Shown in pieces: positions 9,267 to 19,079 of a DNA stretch of 64,000 nucleotides. The stretch is taken from the NCBI GenBank assembly GCA_902810745.1, contig CADDYW010000014.1:1-64000 (forward strand). Direction: 5' to 3'. Within the stretch, counting starts at the first letter, position 1. Every line of letters starts with the position of its first letter. This DNA is from Chloroflexota bacterium. Lineage in GTDB: Bacteria > Chloroflexota > UBA6077 > FW602-bin22 > CADDYW01. Position numbers and translations under genes: made by a program. Below the pieces are notes generated by a model that was not told the origin of the DNA, searched no databases, and worked only from the letters and a program-made list of their open reading frames with translations.

Positions 9267-10412
9267 GCGCCTGGAGGCCGCCCGGAGCCTGGTTCGGGTC
9301 GTTTCACTCGGATCTCCGAACTCGGGAGAACCATCTCATTTTGTTTGTTCGCGCTTCTCGGTTTATTCGTGTCGTGGAAGTCGTTGCCACTCACCCCGGC
9401 ACTGCAGGATTTCGGGTCATTCGTCGAATCCGGGCGAGCCATCGCCGCGGGTCTAAACCCGTACGGGGTCTACCCGCTCACTTACCGGGCGACCTATGGC
9501 ACCACAGTGGTAGCAGCACCCAACCTGAATCCACCTATCTCTCTCATCGCATTCCAGTTGCTGGCTTTCGTGGATCCGCTGCTGGCGTTTCGTGGCTGGT
9601 ACGTTGCGTCTGCGCTGATCTTCGTTGCGACTGTTATCCTGCTCGAGCGTGCCTATCCCGAACCATTCCCGCCTTTTCGCGCCGCTTGGGCGTTTGCCAT
9701 GGCCGGTTTCTGGGACACGATGCACATGGGGCAGATCTACGCACCACTCGGCCTGCTGGCGACCGGAGCGTGGCTTTTGCTACGACAACAACGTTACCGG
9801 TTGGCGGGTATATTGATCGGACTGCTCGTCGCGGTCAAGCCGAACCTGGCACTCTGGCCGGTGCTTCTGTTTACTGGCGGCTTCGGGGTCACAACCGCGT
9901 GGGCAGTTCTGACCGGCATTGTCCTCAGCACCGTGCCCGCGTTAACCCTGGGGCCACGCGTCTACGTCGAGTGGTGGCAAGCGGTCGAGCACGACACCGC
10001 GATTGCGGTCCCGCCGAATGGCTCACTGGCCGGGCTGACAGCGCAGCTCGGGGCTCCGTGGTTTGGGATGACCCTGGCGGCAGTTCTCGTGGTCGCGAGC
10101 GTTGTGTGGATCTGGCAAACGCGGCCCCCTGCGCTTTACATCACGGCCCTTGCACTGCTCCTCTCGCTTCTAGCGGCACCCGTCAGCTGGACAGGTTATA
10201 CGATCCTTTTGCTGCCAATCTTCTTCGAGCGTCCATGGCGCAAGCTTTTGTCCATCGCGGCAGTTCTCCTGATTCTTCCCGTGTCTAGCCTTGGCCTGCT
10301 CGCGACTTTACTCGCAGTTATTCGGCAGGACCGAACAATGACGGTCAGTAGGCCCCTTGCCAACTGCTTAGAGAGCCAGGAAAGAGTCATCACTGCCGCT
10401 TACGAAAGGTAG
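9264..10412 (+). CDS. GT87-like polytopic glycosyltransferase
   Basis: A 382-residue integral membrane protein starting at GTG 9264 with GGGAGGTGA 5-6 nt upstream. The first outer loop reads ALQDFGSFVESGRAI and then GLNPYGVYPL; the middle has AVKPNLALWP. These match the 7774 product closely along the whole length, so one arose by duplication of the other. The duplicated leader at 9084-9266, however, is shared with the 5135 gene and not with 7774, pointing to recombination among neighbouring glycosyltransferase units. Confidence 0.75.
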   Translation: MAPGGRPEPGSGRFTRISELGRTISFCLFALLGLFVSWKSLPLTPALQDFGSFVESGRAIAAGLNPYGVYPLTYRATYGTTVVAAPNLNPPISLIAFQLLAFVDPLLAFRGWYVASALIFVATVILLERAYPEPFPPFRAAWAFAMAGFWDTMHMGQIYAPLGLLATGAWLLLRQQRYRLAGILIGLLVAVKPNLALWPVLLFTGGFGVTTAWAVLTGIVLSTVPALTLGPRVYVEWWQAVEHDTAIAVPPNGSLAGLTAQLGAPWFGMTLAAVLVVASVVWIWQTRPPALYITALALLLSLLAAPVSWTGYTILLLPIFFERPWRKLLSIAAVLLILPVSSLGLLATLLAVIRQDRTMTVSRPLANCLESQERVITAAYER

Positions 10413-10438
10413 ACACGCAAAAACACCTAGGAGGGCGT

Positions 10439-11977
10439 GTGTCCGTTGGTCAGAGCAGGCCCGCCACCGCGACCGGAAACACGCGGGTCATCCGAGGAAT
10501 CCTCCTCGTATGTCGCGCGGCCGTGATCGGATTACTCAATCTCCTCGGCATATTCTTTTTCGGCGCAGCGATGACCTCGCTCGAGCTCCCCGGCGCTTAC
10601 AACAAGGATCTGTTGCAGGACTACCTGATGGCGCGCGCGATCGTCCACGGAACCAACCCATATCTGCCCATGGAGACACTGGCGCGGCTATTCCTTAACG
10701 TTGTTCCCGTGGTGCCACGACCGACGCCGACGCCACACCCGCCATCGGTCGGCGTGCTTTTCCTCCCATTCTCATTCCTGGATTACCAGGTCGCCGCGAC
10801 CATCTGGATGGCAATTGAGGTCGCCTGCCTCGTCGCTGCGGTTCACGCAATTCTGTGCAGAAGTAGCCTAACGTGCTCCCGGATGCTTGCGCTGCTCATT
10901 GCGATTCCGCTCCTCGCGTGGTATCCGGTTTTCTCGGATCTAGCGAATGGGCAGTTGATGACCGTTCTGCTTTTGGACCTGACCTGCGCGTGGGTAGCAA
11001 TCCGCACGGGTCGCTCTCTGACGGCGGGAGCCCTCATTGGGCTGGGAATTTCGATTAAGCCCTTGGTCGCTCCCGTTGCTCTCGTGTTCGTCCTGCATCG
11101 CCGCTGGGCTCCCCTGGCTAGCTGCGTCGGAATAACCCTGCTTGGGTACACAGTCGCAACTGCTGTGATCGGGATCGGATCCGTTGTAAGGTACTTCACG
11201 GAGGTCTTGCCAGTCGTCTCCCGACTGTATGGCCCAACGTCGCTGAACCTGTCACTTTGGAACCTTGGTCCGCGTGTATTCGGAGAGACATCTTTGCTCT
11301 CTTACGGCCAAACCGGACAACTGATCGTTCACACGGCACCGCTGCTGAAATCTTCCATCGGTACACAATTGACTTCAGTCGTGATTCCCGTCGTGGCGAT
11401 GGTGATCGCGGTGGTCCAAGCTTATCGGCACCTCGATATCGAGTGGTCGATGGGGCTGTTCACCGTGGTCAGCGTACTGGTCAGCCCTATCGCGTGGGCG
11501 CACTATCTGGTACTGCTGCTGATCCCAACCGCGCTGGTGGCTCGTGCGCTCATGACGGGAGAACATCCGCTACGATGGGCAACTGCCACTGCCCTTGTCG
11601 CAATATTGCTGCTAATCCCGGATATCGCCTTGGCCAACGTAGCATTCTCCTACACCGTCAGTCGTTCCAATTTCGGACAGGCTGAGCCATTGCCCTTCAT
11701 CCGTGCGCTCCCGATGATGGAGCCCACGCTGGCAACCGTGGCACTGGCTATTCTTATCGGCTGCCTGGGATCCAGGCAGCCGCAGTGTACACGCGGGAAC
11801 TCTCCCCTAGCGAACGAACCCACGAGTACGCCTACATCGGGGTCGCTCGGCTGCGCACGCGCCACACGAGCACAGATACATCCTTCCTCGTTGCCGACAT
11901 CGGAGTGCTCGGACCTGGGCACTCCGCGCCTCCTCTCCTTCGCGGCGAGGCCAGTGCCACCCGACTGGCTTGGATGA
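10439..11977 (+). CDS. GT87-like polytopic glycosyltransferase with polar tail
   Basis: A 512-residue product starting at GTG 10439 after AGGAGGGC. The outer loop has KDLLQDYLMARAIVHGTNPY, nearly the same as the 12305 gene's product, and a Pro/His-rich PTPTPHPPSVG segment also shared with it. The KPLVAP motif corresponds to the KPN motif of other copies. About ten membrane segments end near residue 440, and the last ~70 residues are Ser/Thr/Pro-rich and of low complexity, so the true function probably ends with the membrane part. The gene is convergent with the 12305 gene. Confidence 0.7.
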   Translation: MSVGQSRPATATGNTRVIRGILLVCRAAVIGLLNLLGIFFFGAAMTSLELPGAYNKDLLQDYLMARAIVHGTNPYLPMETLARLFLNVVPVVPRPTPTPHPPSVGVLFLPFSFLDYQVAATIWMAIEVACLVAAVHAILCRSSLTCSRMLALLIAIPLLAWYPVFSDLANGQLMTVLLLDLTCAWVAIRTGRSLTAGALIGLGISIKPLVAPVALVFVLHRRWAPLASCVGITLLGYTVATAVIGIGSVVRYFTEVLPVVSRLYGPTSLNLSLWNLGPRVFGETSLLSYGQTGQLIVHTAPLLKSSIGTQLTSVVIPVVAMVIAVVQAYRHLDIEWSMGLFTVVSVLVSPIAWAHYLVLLLIPTALVARALMTGEHPLRWATATALVAILLLIPDIALANVAFSYTVSRSNFGQAEPLPFIRALPMMEPTLATVALAILIGCLGSRQPQCTRGNSPLANEPTSTPTSGSLGCARATRAQIHPSSLPTSECSDLGTPRLLSFAARPVPPDWLG

Positions 11978-12304
11978 GCCCATATCGTCAACCCGACTTC
12001 CAAATGATACCGGGAAACCGCATCGCGTATACGCGGCAGGAGTACGTCGTCGGATCAAGTATCCTACGTGGCTTCCGACGCGACGGAATGAAGGTGATGC
12101 AAGGGGCAGTATCGGTTCGTCGCGTCGGATAGCACTCCCACCGTAATGCTTGTCGTTTGCTGGTTCAAGAGAGAGCGTGGGGTGAACCGGCGCGTATACC
12201 TTGCGTCGCAACGTGGCCGGCTCGGGACTCGCATCAACGCCGTAGACCGCGGAGGTGTACCTGGTTCTCGACAGACAGGCGTGCCAATGCTCTGGACGAT
12301 GCGT
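11978..12304. other. Intergenic stretch between convergent genes
   Basis: About 330 bp with no convincing gene. It contains a perfect 12-bp palindrome CGCGTATACGCG at 12024-12035. I see no stem followed by a T-run, so no clear intrinsic terminator for either of the converging genes. Confidence 0.3.
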
Positions 12305-13699
12305 CTACGATGCACGGGGAGCGTTCGGTAAGGCATTAGAAGGGAACCGGGATCCCTCCAACCATCCGAGCGCAGCGACCGCGAGGGAGGGGACCAGCGT
12401 GAGAAGAGACGGGCCAACCGGGAGCGAACCGGTGAGGTTCGCAGGTATGGGTTGCCCCGCGATCAGGAACGCGAGACCGGCCCACGCGAAGATCGGGATG
12501 AACAGAGCAACAAGTACAACCATCAGCGCAGCCGACTCGTGCGCGGCAAGCTCGCGCCTGGTCATTCGTGCCATTAACTCTGCCACCGGAATCAATGCCA
12601 AAACAAGGTAGTTACTCCACGACATGGGGCTTGCCAAGATGCTTGCGCACGTCATCACCCCGAATCCAGTGCCGACGTCTAGCTTCGAGGTGCGGATGCA
12701 CGCGTACAGAACGACCAACGAGGGCAAGATGAACGAGAGCAGGACTGCTGCCTCGGGCCATCTGATTATCGGCGGCGCATCTATCGCCGGGATCACAGTA
12801 CCGCCGAATACCGTCTGCGGGGTACCATCGAACATACGCCAGCCCACCGACCAGAGCGACAGGTTCCGTGCGATGCCGCGATAAGCGGTCGTGACCGCTG
12901 GCAGCACGTGGGTGAAGTAGAACACAAGATGATCCCGACCAAGCAACACCAGTGACGCAGCGTAGCCCGCCGCCGTGGTTCCCAGTGACGCGGCGAGTAC
13001 GCGCCAGTCTCGCCGCACGAGGAATAGCAGAAGAAAAGGCCACGGCACGGGTTTGACCAGGATAGCGAATCCGGTTAGCACCCCTGCGATGGTCCGGTGT
13101 CCGGAGCGCAGGCTCAGGCGAGCAAAGACCAGAAGCAAGAGGAGAAACAGCATGACCTGTCCGCTCGCGAGGTCTTCGGCGACCGGGTACCATGAATTGA
13201 GCACAATGGCGACGAAGATGGCTCTCCACGGCGACCACTGCCATCCCTCCAGACGGGCCAGAAAGTAGACCGACAGGATGAGGAAGAGCAGCTCGAGCCC
13301 GTACCAGACCCGCGCAGCCGTCAGATAATCGAGGGCTGCCAACGGCAAGAACAGAATGCCGTCCGGGGGCGGGTGGGGAGTGGGATGCGGGAAATGGCTG
13401 CCGACGGATCTGCCCAGGTAGTGCGCGACAAGCTGCGCGGTTGGCAGATAAGGATTCGTCCGGTCGCCAACAGCTCGTGCCAGGACGTAATCCTGGAGAA
13501 AATCGATGCGATAGATCGCTGGCTCTGCGAAGTTGTGAACTGACAGCGCGAGCGAAGCAAGACCGAGAATCGCGCCGATAGAAACCGCGGCAGCACGGGT
13601 GTATCCGGAAGAGGAGCTCTGATGCAATTTTCGAGCGACACTTCCTTGGGGATGGCTGTCGGCCGCCTGAACCGTGTCACCCCTCGCTCCAGCGCTCAT
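12305..13699 (-). CDS. GT87-like polytopic glycosyltransferase
   Basis: The conserved membrane protein spans about 440 residues, with an outer loop of IDFLQDYVLARAVGDRTNPY, a HPTPHPPPDG segment and an ILVKPVPWPFLL motif. It is a close relative of the 10439 product. The frame stays open 5' to 14059, but the extra residues look unlike protein (Cys/Arg/Ser-rich, no helices). I use the ATG at 13699, though it lacks a good ribosome site; ATG codons at 13713 or near 13755 are alternatives. It is transcribed toward the convergent 10439 gene. Confidence 0.65.
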   Translation of the reverse strand: MSAGARGDTVQAADSHPQGSVARKLHQSSSSGYTRAAAVSIGAILGLASLALSVHNFAEPAIYRIDFLQDYVLARAVGDRTNPYLPTAQLVAHYLGRSVGSHFPHPTPHPPPDGILFLPLAALDYLTAARVWYGLELLFLILSVYFLARLEGWQWSPWRAIFVAIVLNSWYPVAEDLASGQVMLFLLLLLVFARLSLRSGHRTIAGVLTGFAILVKPVPWPFLLLFLVRRDWRVLAASLGTTAAGYAASLVLLGRDHLVFYFTHVLPAVTTAYRGIARNLSLWSVGWRMFDGTPQTVFGGTVIPAIDAPPIIRWPEAAVLLSFILPSLVVLYACIRTSKLDVGTGFGVMTCASILASPMSWSNYLVLALIPVAELMARMTRRELAAHESAALMVVLVALFIPIFAWAGLAFLIAGQPIPANLTGSLPVGPSLLTLVPSLAVAALGWLEGSRFPSNALPNAPRAS

Positions 13700-14254
13700 C
13701 GGAGGGTAGTCCATCCGATTGAATGGCAGTACGATGAACATGTCGCTGAACATGTCGCTGGCTCTGGCTTCTGGATACCGATGTCCTGATCGGAGCCCAA
13801 GCGTCGGTGACCTGGTAACTCGCGGTACGTCACAATCCGTTGTCCGTTCACATCCCCCCCCTGATCTGATGTACTGCTCCGAGTAGAACAGCCTCTCCGG
13901 GAAGACCGGGCAGATCTCCCTGGATTGGAAGGAGCTCGTTCCACCGGCATTGACGGAAAAGACCCCTTCGGGTCGCGCACGAGTGCAGGGCGCTGGACCG
14001 AACCGAGCCCAGCGGAGGACATAGATGAACACACTCCGGCACCCAGCGAAGAAGATCATACCAGCCTGAGCACTATCGTGATGATCACGGCCCCACGGCT
14101 TCCGCGTTCTGAAGCTGCGATGCTAAGGCGAGGAGCAAGCATTGATTGACGAAACCGCTGGGTCATCAAACCGCGAGCCGAGCAAACTGCTACGTGCAGC
14201 CTCCGAATAACCGACAGTATGCATTGCGCAGCGACACGTGAGGATTACCCTCCC
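13700..14254. promoter_or_regulatory. Upstream region of the 12305 gene
   Basis: About 555 bp without a confident gene. It holds a perfect 12-bp tandem duplication GAACATGTCGCT at 13736-13759, which includes two ACATGT palindromes. This lies just upstream of the chosen start of the 12305 gene and could affect its leader or start. I see no clear promoter. Confidence 0.25.
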
Positions 14255-15733
14255 TCACCCGACCCTTACCAGAAAAGCATATACGAGCATCCAGGCCAGC
14301 CCCAGCCCGGTGCACGCCGCGTTGAGACGCTGGTTTATCCGCGTCACCGGGCCCACGGCCACGGTTGCCCACGGAATCACCAGGTAAAACGGGAGATTCC
14401 ATCCATAGACAACCGTCATATAGATGAGACTCGCAATCCCCCAGCAGTCGAGCATATATGACCACGGGTGCGTTGGGGACATCTTGGCCCGGAGCAGCGC
14501 GCCTCGTGCCAGCAGCAGCACGAGAATCAGGAATGCCAGGTGAAGCCCACCAATGACGTACGGCTCGGCAGCCACCCGTGCCGACGCGAGGGTCAGCGTA
14601 TCGCCCGCGAGAATTTGCGCCACGATCTCGCGCAGTGCTACACGAACCGGAGTCTTGAAGGGCGACCCAACGGCGAGTAGCTCTTGCATCGTCTGGATCC
14701 CGCCCCAGAATGGCGCGTAGAACACGACGATAGCTCCAGCCGCGCTTGCTCCCAGACGCACAGCTAGCTTCAATGTATGCCGCCGCGTTGCTGCTTGCCC
14801 AAGCAGGATCACCGTGGCAAAGAACGCCAGCAGTGCGGTGAGGTACGTGATCATCACCGACAGTGAGAGCATTATCGTTCCCCAGGCCAACCGGTGCCGC
14901 ACGAGGAGGAGAACCCCGAGCAGGGCGAACGTCATCATGATGGCCTCATTGTGCCCACTCCCGGCCGTCTCGATCAGAATGAGCGGATTCCACGCGTATA
15001 CCAGCAAGGCCCGCGTGGCATTGGCAGGATTGAGCTGTCGAGCCAGCAGATACACGAGGAGAAAGTTCAGGAGATTGGAGAGCGCAGCCAGTGCTTTGAA
15101 ACCGAGCACGGTCAGCAGCGTCCCCGACCCGGTCACGAGCGCCACGGCTGCCGATAGCAGGGTCCAGACCGGACCATAGTGCGTCGTGACATCCCTCCAG
15201 GCCGCGAGCTGCCACAGCGGATCGCTCCTGACCGCGATATCACTCACGATGTAGGGGTTGAGGTGGTAGAAGGCAACCATACGCCCGAACAGGGCGTAGT
15301 GATAAATGTCGGATGAGAGTACTGGTGGGAAGAGCACGGCGAGCCCGACGTCAAACAGAACACCTGAGACGGTAACGATTCCGAGGATCGCACGAGGTGA
15401 CGACCTTCCTTGACTGGGCGAAAGCACGAAATTCGCGCCAAGATAGACGGCCCACAGCAGAACGATCACGACGGCGGCACTCAGGGTGAATACGCGCTGA
15501 TCGAGTGGAATCGTCGGGTAGATCCAGGCCTCCCGGAACAATGACGCGGACAGTGGATTCAGCCCGAAGAGAACGTCGTACCCCGGCGGCACATTGACGT
15601 ACAGGATCGCGAACGCGGCAAGAAGTCCTCCCTGAACGATCGCGCACACCAGCAAGCCCACAAGCACCCGACGCGATGTGCTCGGAGGAGATGCGACCAG
15701 CTTCCGCTCGGCGACGAGCATTGGTCCTCTCAC
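14255..15733 (-). CDS. MptA/MptB-like polyprenyl-phosphate mannosyltransferase homologue
   Basis: A 492-residue polytopic protein with about twelve hydrophobic segments. The SSDIYHYALFGRMVAFYHLNPY stretch resembles the outer-loop motif of actinobacterial alpha-1,6-mannosyltransferases MptA/MptB, which extend lipomannan backbones using polyprenyl-phosphate mannose. The nearby THYGPVWTLL segment is also typical. Its GTG start overlaps the stop of the upstream gene (GTGA), so translation is probably coupled. An ATG four codons later, after AGAGG, is an alternative start. The family call is by motif memory; the substrate is unproven. Confidence 0.65.
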   Translation of the reverse strand: MRGPMLVAERKLVASPPSTSRRVLVGLLVCAIVQGGLLAAFAILYVNVPPGYDVLFGLNPLSASLFREAWIYPTIPLDQRVFTLSAAVVIVLLWAVYLGANFVLSPSQGRSSPRAILGIVTVSGVLFDVGLAVLFPPVLSSDIYHYALFGRMVAFYHLNPYIVSDIAVRSDPLWQLAAWRDVTTHYGPVWTLLSAAVALVTGSGTLLTVLGFKALAALSNLLNFLLVYLLARQLNPANATRALLVYAWNPLILIETAGSGHNEAIMMTFALLGVLLLVRHRLAWGTIMLSLSVMITYLTALLAFFATVILLGQAATRRHTLKLAVRLGASAAGAIVVFYAPFWGGIQTMQELLAVGSPFKTPVRVALREIVAQILAGDTLTLASARVAAEPYVIGGLHLAFLILVLLLARGALLRAKMSPTHPWSYMLDCWGIASLIYMTVVYGWNLPFYLVIPWATVAVGPVTRINQRLNAACTGLGLAWMLVYAFLVRVG

Positions 15734-17259
15734 TTGTAGTCGCGGAAAAAGAGCCCGGCGACGCTGTCTGAATAGATCACGTGCCAGTCAGGGTCAGCCG
15801 CGAGCGCCACGGCCAGGGCACTGCCCCCGGGAACGAGAACGATCCGAACGTCATAGCGTTCCAGCAGGCTCCGCCAGCCTGGGCCCAGGGTCACAATCGT
15901 ATCGTACTGCTGCCCGAATGAGTCGCCGTACACGTCGGCGCGGCCATCGATGAACACGCGCCGGGCAGGATACAGGTGGTAGATCAGATAACCCCCCCAG
16001 CCATATTCGTTGAAGAGGTTGCCCGGCAGATCGTGATTCCGCAGGTACGCGACGGCACCGCTCGGGTATCCCGCGGAGCTTGGCTCCCACCCGAGCTGTA
16101 GCGTGGCACGTCTCGCCGGAGCCAGGACGGCGGCAAGAACGACGATCATCAGGGCCGCGGATGCGGCGACTAGGAGCAAAGGCCGGCGCCAGGCGGCGAT
16201 GGATCTCCGAAAAACCGAAAACTCGGCCTGAGCTCGTGCGCCGAGCAGGGGAGCGGCAATGACGCCGACAAGTGGCACGTGGCGAATCGACTCCAGGCCC
16301 AGCGCCGTGAAGACCACGGTCCATAAGACCTCGACGAGTCCCAGGGGCCGACGACCGATGCCAAGCAGAATCATCGACAGCAGAAATGCACCGAATAAGA
16401 AAAAGAGAGGCTGGTGGAAATTGGGCGACTGCCACTCGGCGACGTGCAGCTGTGACACGTTTCCCGCGCGGAAGTACGTGAACGGGTACAGCCACGCTTC
16501 GAACCCTCGCGGATTCAGGAGTGTCGCGGCAAGTGAGAGTCCCGCGGCGGCAGCTAGCGGGCGCGGCGGGAGCGCGGGCCGATGCGCTCCCGGTGGAAAC
16601 ACACTGCCGAGGACGGTCAACCCGACGAGAACGAGTCCAATGATGTAGCCGCCGTGCAGGTTCACCCAGAGCGCGAACAGGAATGGCAGCGGCCAGAGCG
16701 CCCTCGTCTTGCCGTCGAGGTACATCGTGAGCAGCAGCGCACACACCGCCAGGAGGAAGGCCGTCAGCATCTGGGGGCGGACGTTGTTCGACGCGATCCC
16801 CATCGCCTGGCTCCAGACCATGAGCAGGGCCGCCGCGATCTCCCCCGCGCCCCGTCGACGACAGGTGACATAGACGAGCAGACCGGTGAGGGCTCCGATC
16901 AACCCGAAGAGGATGACGTTGCCGACGTAGCCGAAACGCGCCGCGGTGACGTACAGCAGTACCTCGGTCAGCCATTCGTGCGCCACCCACGGATGCCCGA
17001 ACGCCGTGTACGAGTAGGGATCCGTCTGCGGAATCGCTCCCGTTTCGAGGATGAGCCGCCCGGTGCGCACGTGCCACCAGTAATCCGGGTCAGTCGCCAC
17101 GAGGAACGGCCATTCGAACATCAGGGCAAGCAGCGGCGCAAGCAGCACGATTTGCCGGAGACGGCAGCTGGCCAGCATGCCTCTGAGAGCTACTTCTGAC
17201 GGCACCCTCTCGGGAGGCGACAGGGTCCCCGATCTCGTCTCTCGAACGGTGCTAGCCAT
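15730..17259 (-). CDS. DPDYWWH-family polytopic membrane protein
   Basis: A 509-residue protein with about ten hydrophobic segments and a ~130-residue soluble C-terminal domain. The first outer loop has DPDYWWHVRTGRLI and then HEWLTEVLLY. Near the C-terminus are NLFNEYGWGGYLIY and RRVFIDGRADVYG. This looks like an uncharacterised GT-C-like family seen in several bacterial phyla; the Asp in the first loop could be catalytic, but no activity is established. It is about 60-70 percent similar by eye to the 17577 product along its length. It is coupled by a GTGA overlap to the mannosyltransferase-like gene downstream. Confidence 0.6.
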   Translation of the reverse strand: MASTVRETRSGTLSPPERVPSEVALRGMLASCRLRQIVLLAPLLALMFEWPFLVATDPDYWWHVRTGRLILETGAIPQTDPYSYTAFGHPWVAHEWLTEVLLYVTAARFGYVGNVILFGLIGALTGLLVYVTCRRRGAGEIAAALLMVWSQAMGIASNNVRPQMLTAFLLAVCALLLTMYLDGKTRALWPLPFLFALWVNLHGGYIIGLVLVGLTVLGSVFPPGAHRPALPPRPLAAAAGLSLAATLLNPRGFEAWLYPFTYFRAGNVSQLHVAEWQSPNFHQPLFFLFGAFLLSMILLGIGRRPLGLVEVLWTVVFTALGLESIRHVPLVGVIAAPLLGARAQAEFSVFRRSIAAWRRPLLLVAASAALMIVVLAAVLAPARRATLQLGWEPSSAGYPSGAVAYLRNHDLPGNLFNEYGWGGYLIYHLYPARRVFIDGRADVYGDSFGQQYDTIVTLGPGWRSLLERYDVRIVLVPGGSALAVALAADPDWHVIYSDSVAGLFFRDYK

Positions 17260-17576
17260 GAGTCACGGTCGCGTGAACGGCTGAATGACACGCCGCGGGT
17301 GGGGCTGGCATGCAAATAGCTACCTCGCGTGCTTGGTCACGGATCCGAGCCACCACGATGACCGAATCATACCCGGACGATTCCGCTTCGCCAGCAGTAG
17401 TTTTCCGTCGGGGACCAAAGAAAACTCCCTCTAGGCCTGGTCGATTCCGGTCGGGCGTTCACTACCGACTGATCCAGCAAGCCACCGACGATAAAGTGTT
17501 CCCCGTTCCCGGTCCCCAACGATCTTCGGGAGCGGCGATCTCATAATCGCCGCGGCCGGACTCCGTCGCCATCCCG
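17260..17576. promoter_or_regulatory. Intergenic region with operator-like dyad and a hairpin
   Basis: This ~317 bp gap lies between two paralogous minus-strand genes. At its low end is a perfect 7-bp dyad AGTTTTC (17399-17405) / GAAAACT (17420-17426) with 14 bp between arms, a possible operator for the 15730 gene. Just after the 17577 stop (reading minus) is GCGGCGAT/ATCGCCGC (17532-17553), an 8-bp stem with a 6-nt loop and no T-run. It could end or stabilise the upstream transcript. Confidence 0.4.
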
Positions 17577-19079
17577 TCAACGCGCGGCAAAGAGCACTCC
17601 CTCCGATCCACGATAAATCACGTGCCAGTCGGGATCGCTGGACAGCATAACCGCGATCGGGCTCCCCGTCCGAACCAGGGCGAGGCTGACGCCATACCTG
17701 TCCAGCACGTCGCGCCAACCGGGCGCGGCCTGAGCCACCGTGAGATAATCGCGGGTCACGGTGACGCCGTACATGTCCGGGCGACTGTCGATGAACACCC
17801 GTCGGGTCGGGTACAGACGGTCGATGATGTACCCACCCCAGTCATATTCGTTGAACAGGTTTCCGCGGAGGTCGTGCGTCCGCAGGTACTCCACCGCCCC
17901 AACCGGAAAGCCAGTCGTATTCGGCTCGACGCCAAGCTGCAGGTGTGCCCTCCGTGTCGGGGAGAGCAGCGGACTGAGGGCGACGAACGTCACTGCCAGC
18001 GCCGCGGCGACGAGCAAGAGCGGCCGACGCCACGAGACGAGCGAATATCGCAGGACGGAAAACTCCGCCTGGAGCCGCGCGCCGAGAATCGGCACCGCGA
18101 CCACCGCGTACAGCGGGATATTTCGTACGCCCTCCAGCCCCAGGATCGCGAACGCGATCACCCAGACAATCTCGGTTGGCTCGATCGGCCGACCGCCGAT
18201 TCCGAGGTAGATCGCGAGAAGCAAGCTCGCGGCAAACGGCAGGAACAGAGGATCGTGGAAGTTTGGCGACTGCCACTCGGTAATTAGCCCTAGTACCGGG
18301 TTGGCCGAGCCAAGGAATGTGAACGGATAGGTCCAGGCTTGAAACCCGTGCGGATTGATCAGCGTCGTGAGCACAGAGATCGCGGTCGCCACGACCAGCG
18401 GAACCACCGGCGCCGCCGGCCGCGATCGCCGCGCCGCGATGATCTCGCCGAGGATGGTCAGTCCCAGCAGCCCGAATCCGATCAGGTAGCCGCCGTGCAG
18501 GTTCACCCAGAGGACGAAGATGATCGGCAATGGCCAGAGGGCGCGCCTTTCACCCTGGCGATAGCGCGTGAGCAGCCAGGCACACACCGCGAGGAGAAAA
18601 GCCGTCAGGACCTGCGGGCGCACGGTCGCGTTCGTCAGCGACATACCGAACGCCAGCATCATGAAGATGGCCGCGGCCGGTTCGCCCAGGCCTCGCCGAC
18701 GACACATCAGATACACGGCAAGCGCGGTGAGCGCCTCGACGATGCCAAAAAACGCGACGAGGCCCGCGTATCCCAACGCGTGGCTCACCACGTAGAACAG
18801 CAGCTCGGTTCCCCATTCGTGCGTGACCCAGGGCTGACCGGCGGCCGTGTAGGAAAAAGGATCCGTGCGTGGTATGGTTCCAGTTTCGGCGATGAGCTGG
18901 CCGGTTCGCACGTGCCACCAGTAGTCGGGATCTGTCGGGGTCGTGAACGGCTGGCAGATGACGAGAAAGAGCAGCGGCGCCAGGAGAACGAGCGCGCGCA
19001 GCCGCGTGGCGGACGCTCCCAGGCGTCTGACCTGCCCGGCCTGACCGGGGAACGCCACGGTTACCACGTCACCGCTCAC
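17577..19079 (-). CDS. DPDYWWH-family polytopic membrane protein (paralogue)
   Basis: A 500-residue paralogue of the 15730 product. It shares DPDYWWHVRTGQLI, HEWGTELLFYV, VNLHGGYLIG, NPHGFQAWTYPFT, EWQSPNFHDPLF and NLFNEYDWGGYIID in the same order, with the same soluble C-terminal domain. The conserved EWQSPNFH and NEYxWGGY motifs suggest a shared active or structural site. The GTG start overlaps the end of the upstream GT87-like gene by 11 nt, so expression is likely coupled. Function is unknown; a role with the neighbouring glycosyltransferases is inferred from context. Confidence 0.6.
   Translation of the reverse strand: MSGDVVTVAFPGQAGQVRRLGASATRLRALVLLAPLLFLVICQPFTTPTDPDYWWHVRTGQLIAETGTIPRTDPFSYTAAGQPWVTHEWGTELLFYVVSHALGYAGLVAFFGIVEALTALAVYLMCRRRGLGEPAAAIFMMLAFGMSLTNATVRPQVLTAFLLAVCAWLLTRYRQGERRALWPLPIIFVLWVNLHGGYLIGFGLLGLTILGEIIAARRSRPAAPVVPLVVATAISVLTTLINPHGFQAWTYPFTFLGSANPVLGLITEWQSPNFHDPLFLPFAASLLLAIYLGIGGRPIEPTEIVWVIAFAILGLEGVRNIPLYAVVAVPILGARLQAEFSVLRYSLVSWRRPLLLVAAALAVTFVALSPLLSPTRRAHLQLGVEPNTTGFPVGAVEYLRTHDLRGNLFNEYDWGGYIIDRLYPTRRVFIDSRPDMYGVTVTRDYLTVAQAAPGWRDVLDRYGVSLALVRTGSPIAVMLSSDPDWHVIYRGSEGVLFAAR

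Noticed and set aside
11785-12132. Alternative-frame 115-codon frame at the end of the 10439 gene
   Set aside because: Neither frame is clearly conserved there, but the 10439 gene is continuous with its membrane domain and no frameshift is needed.
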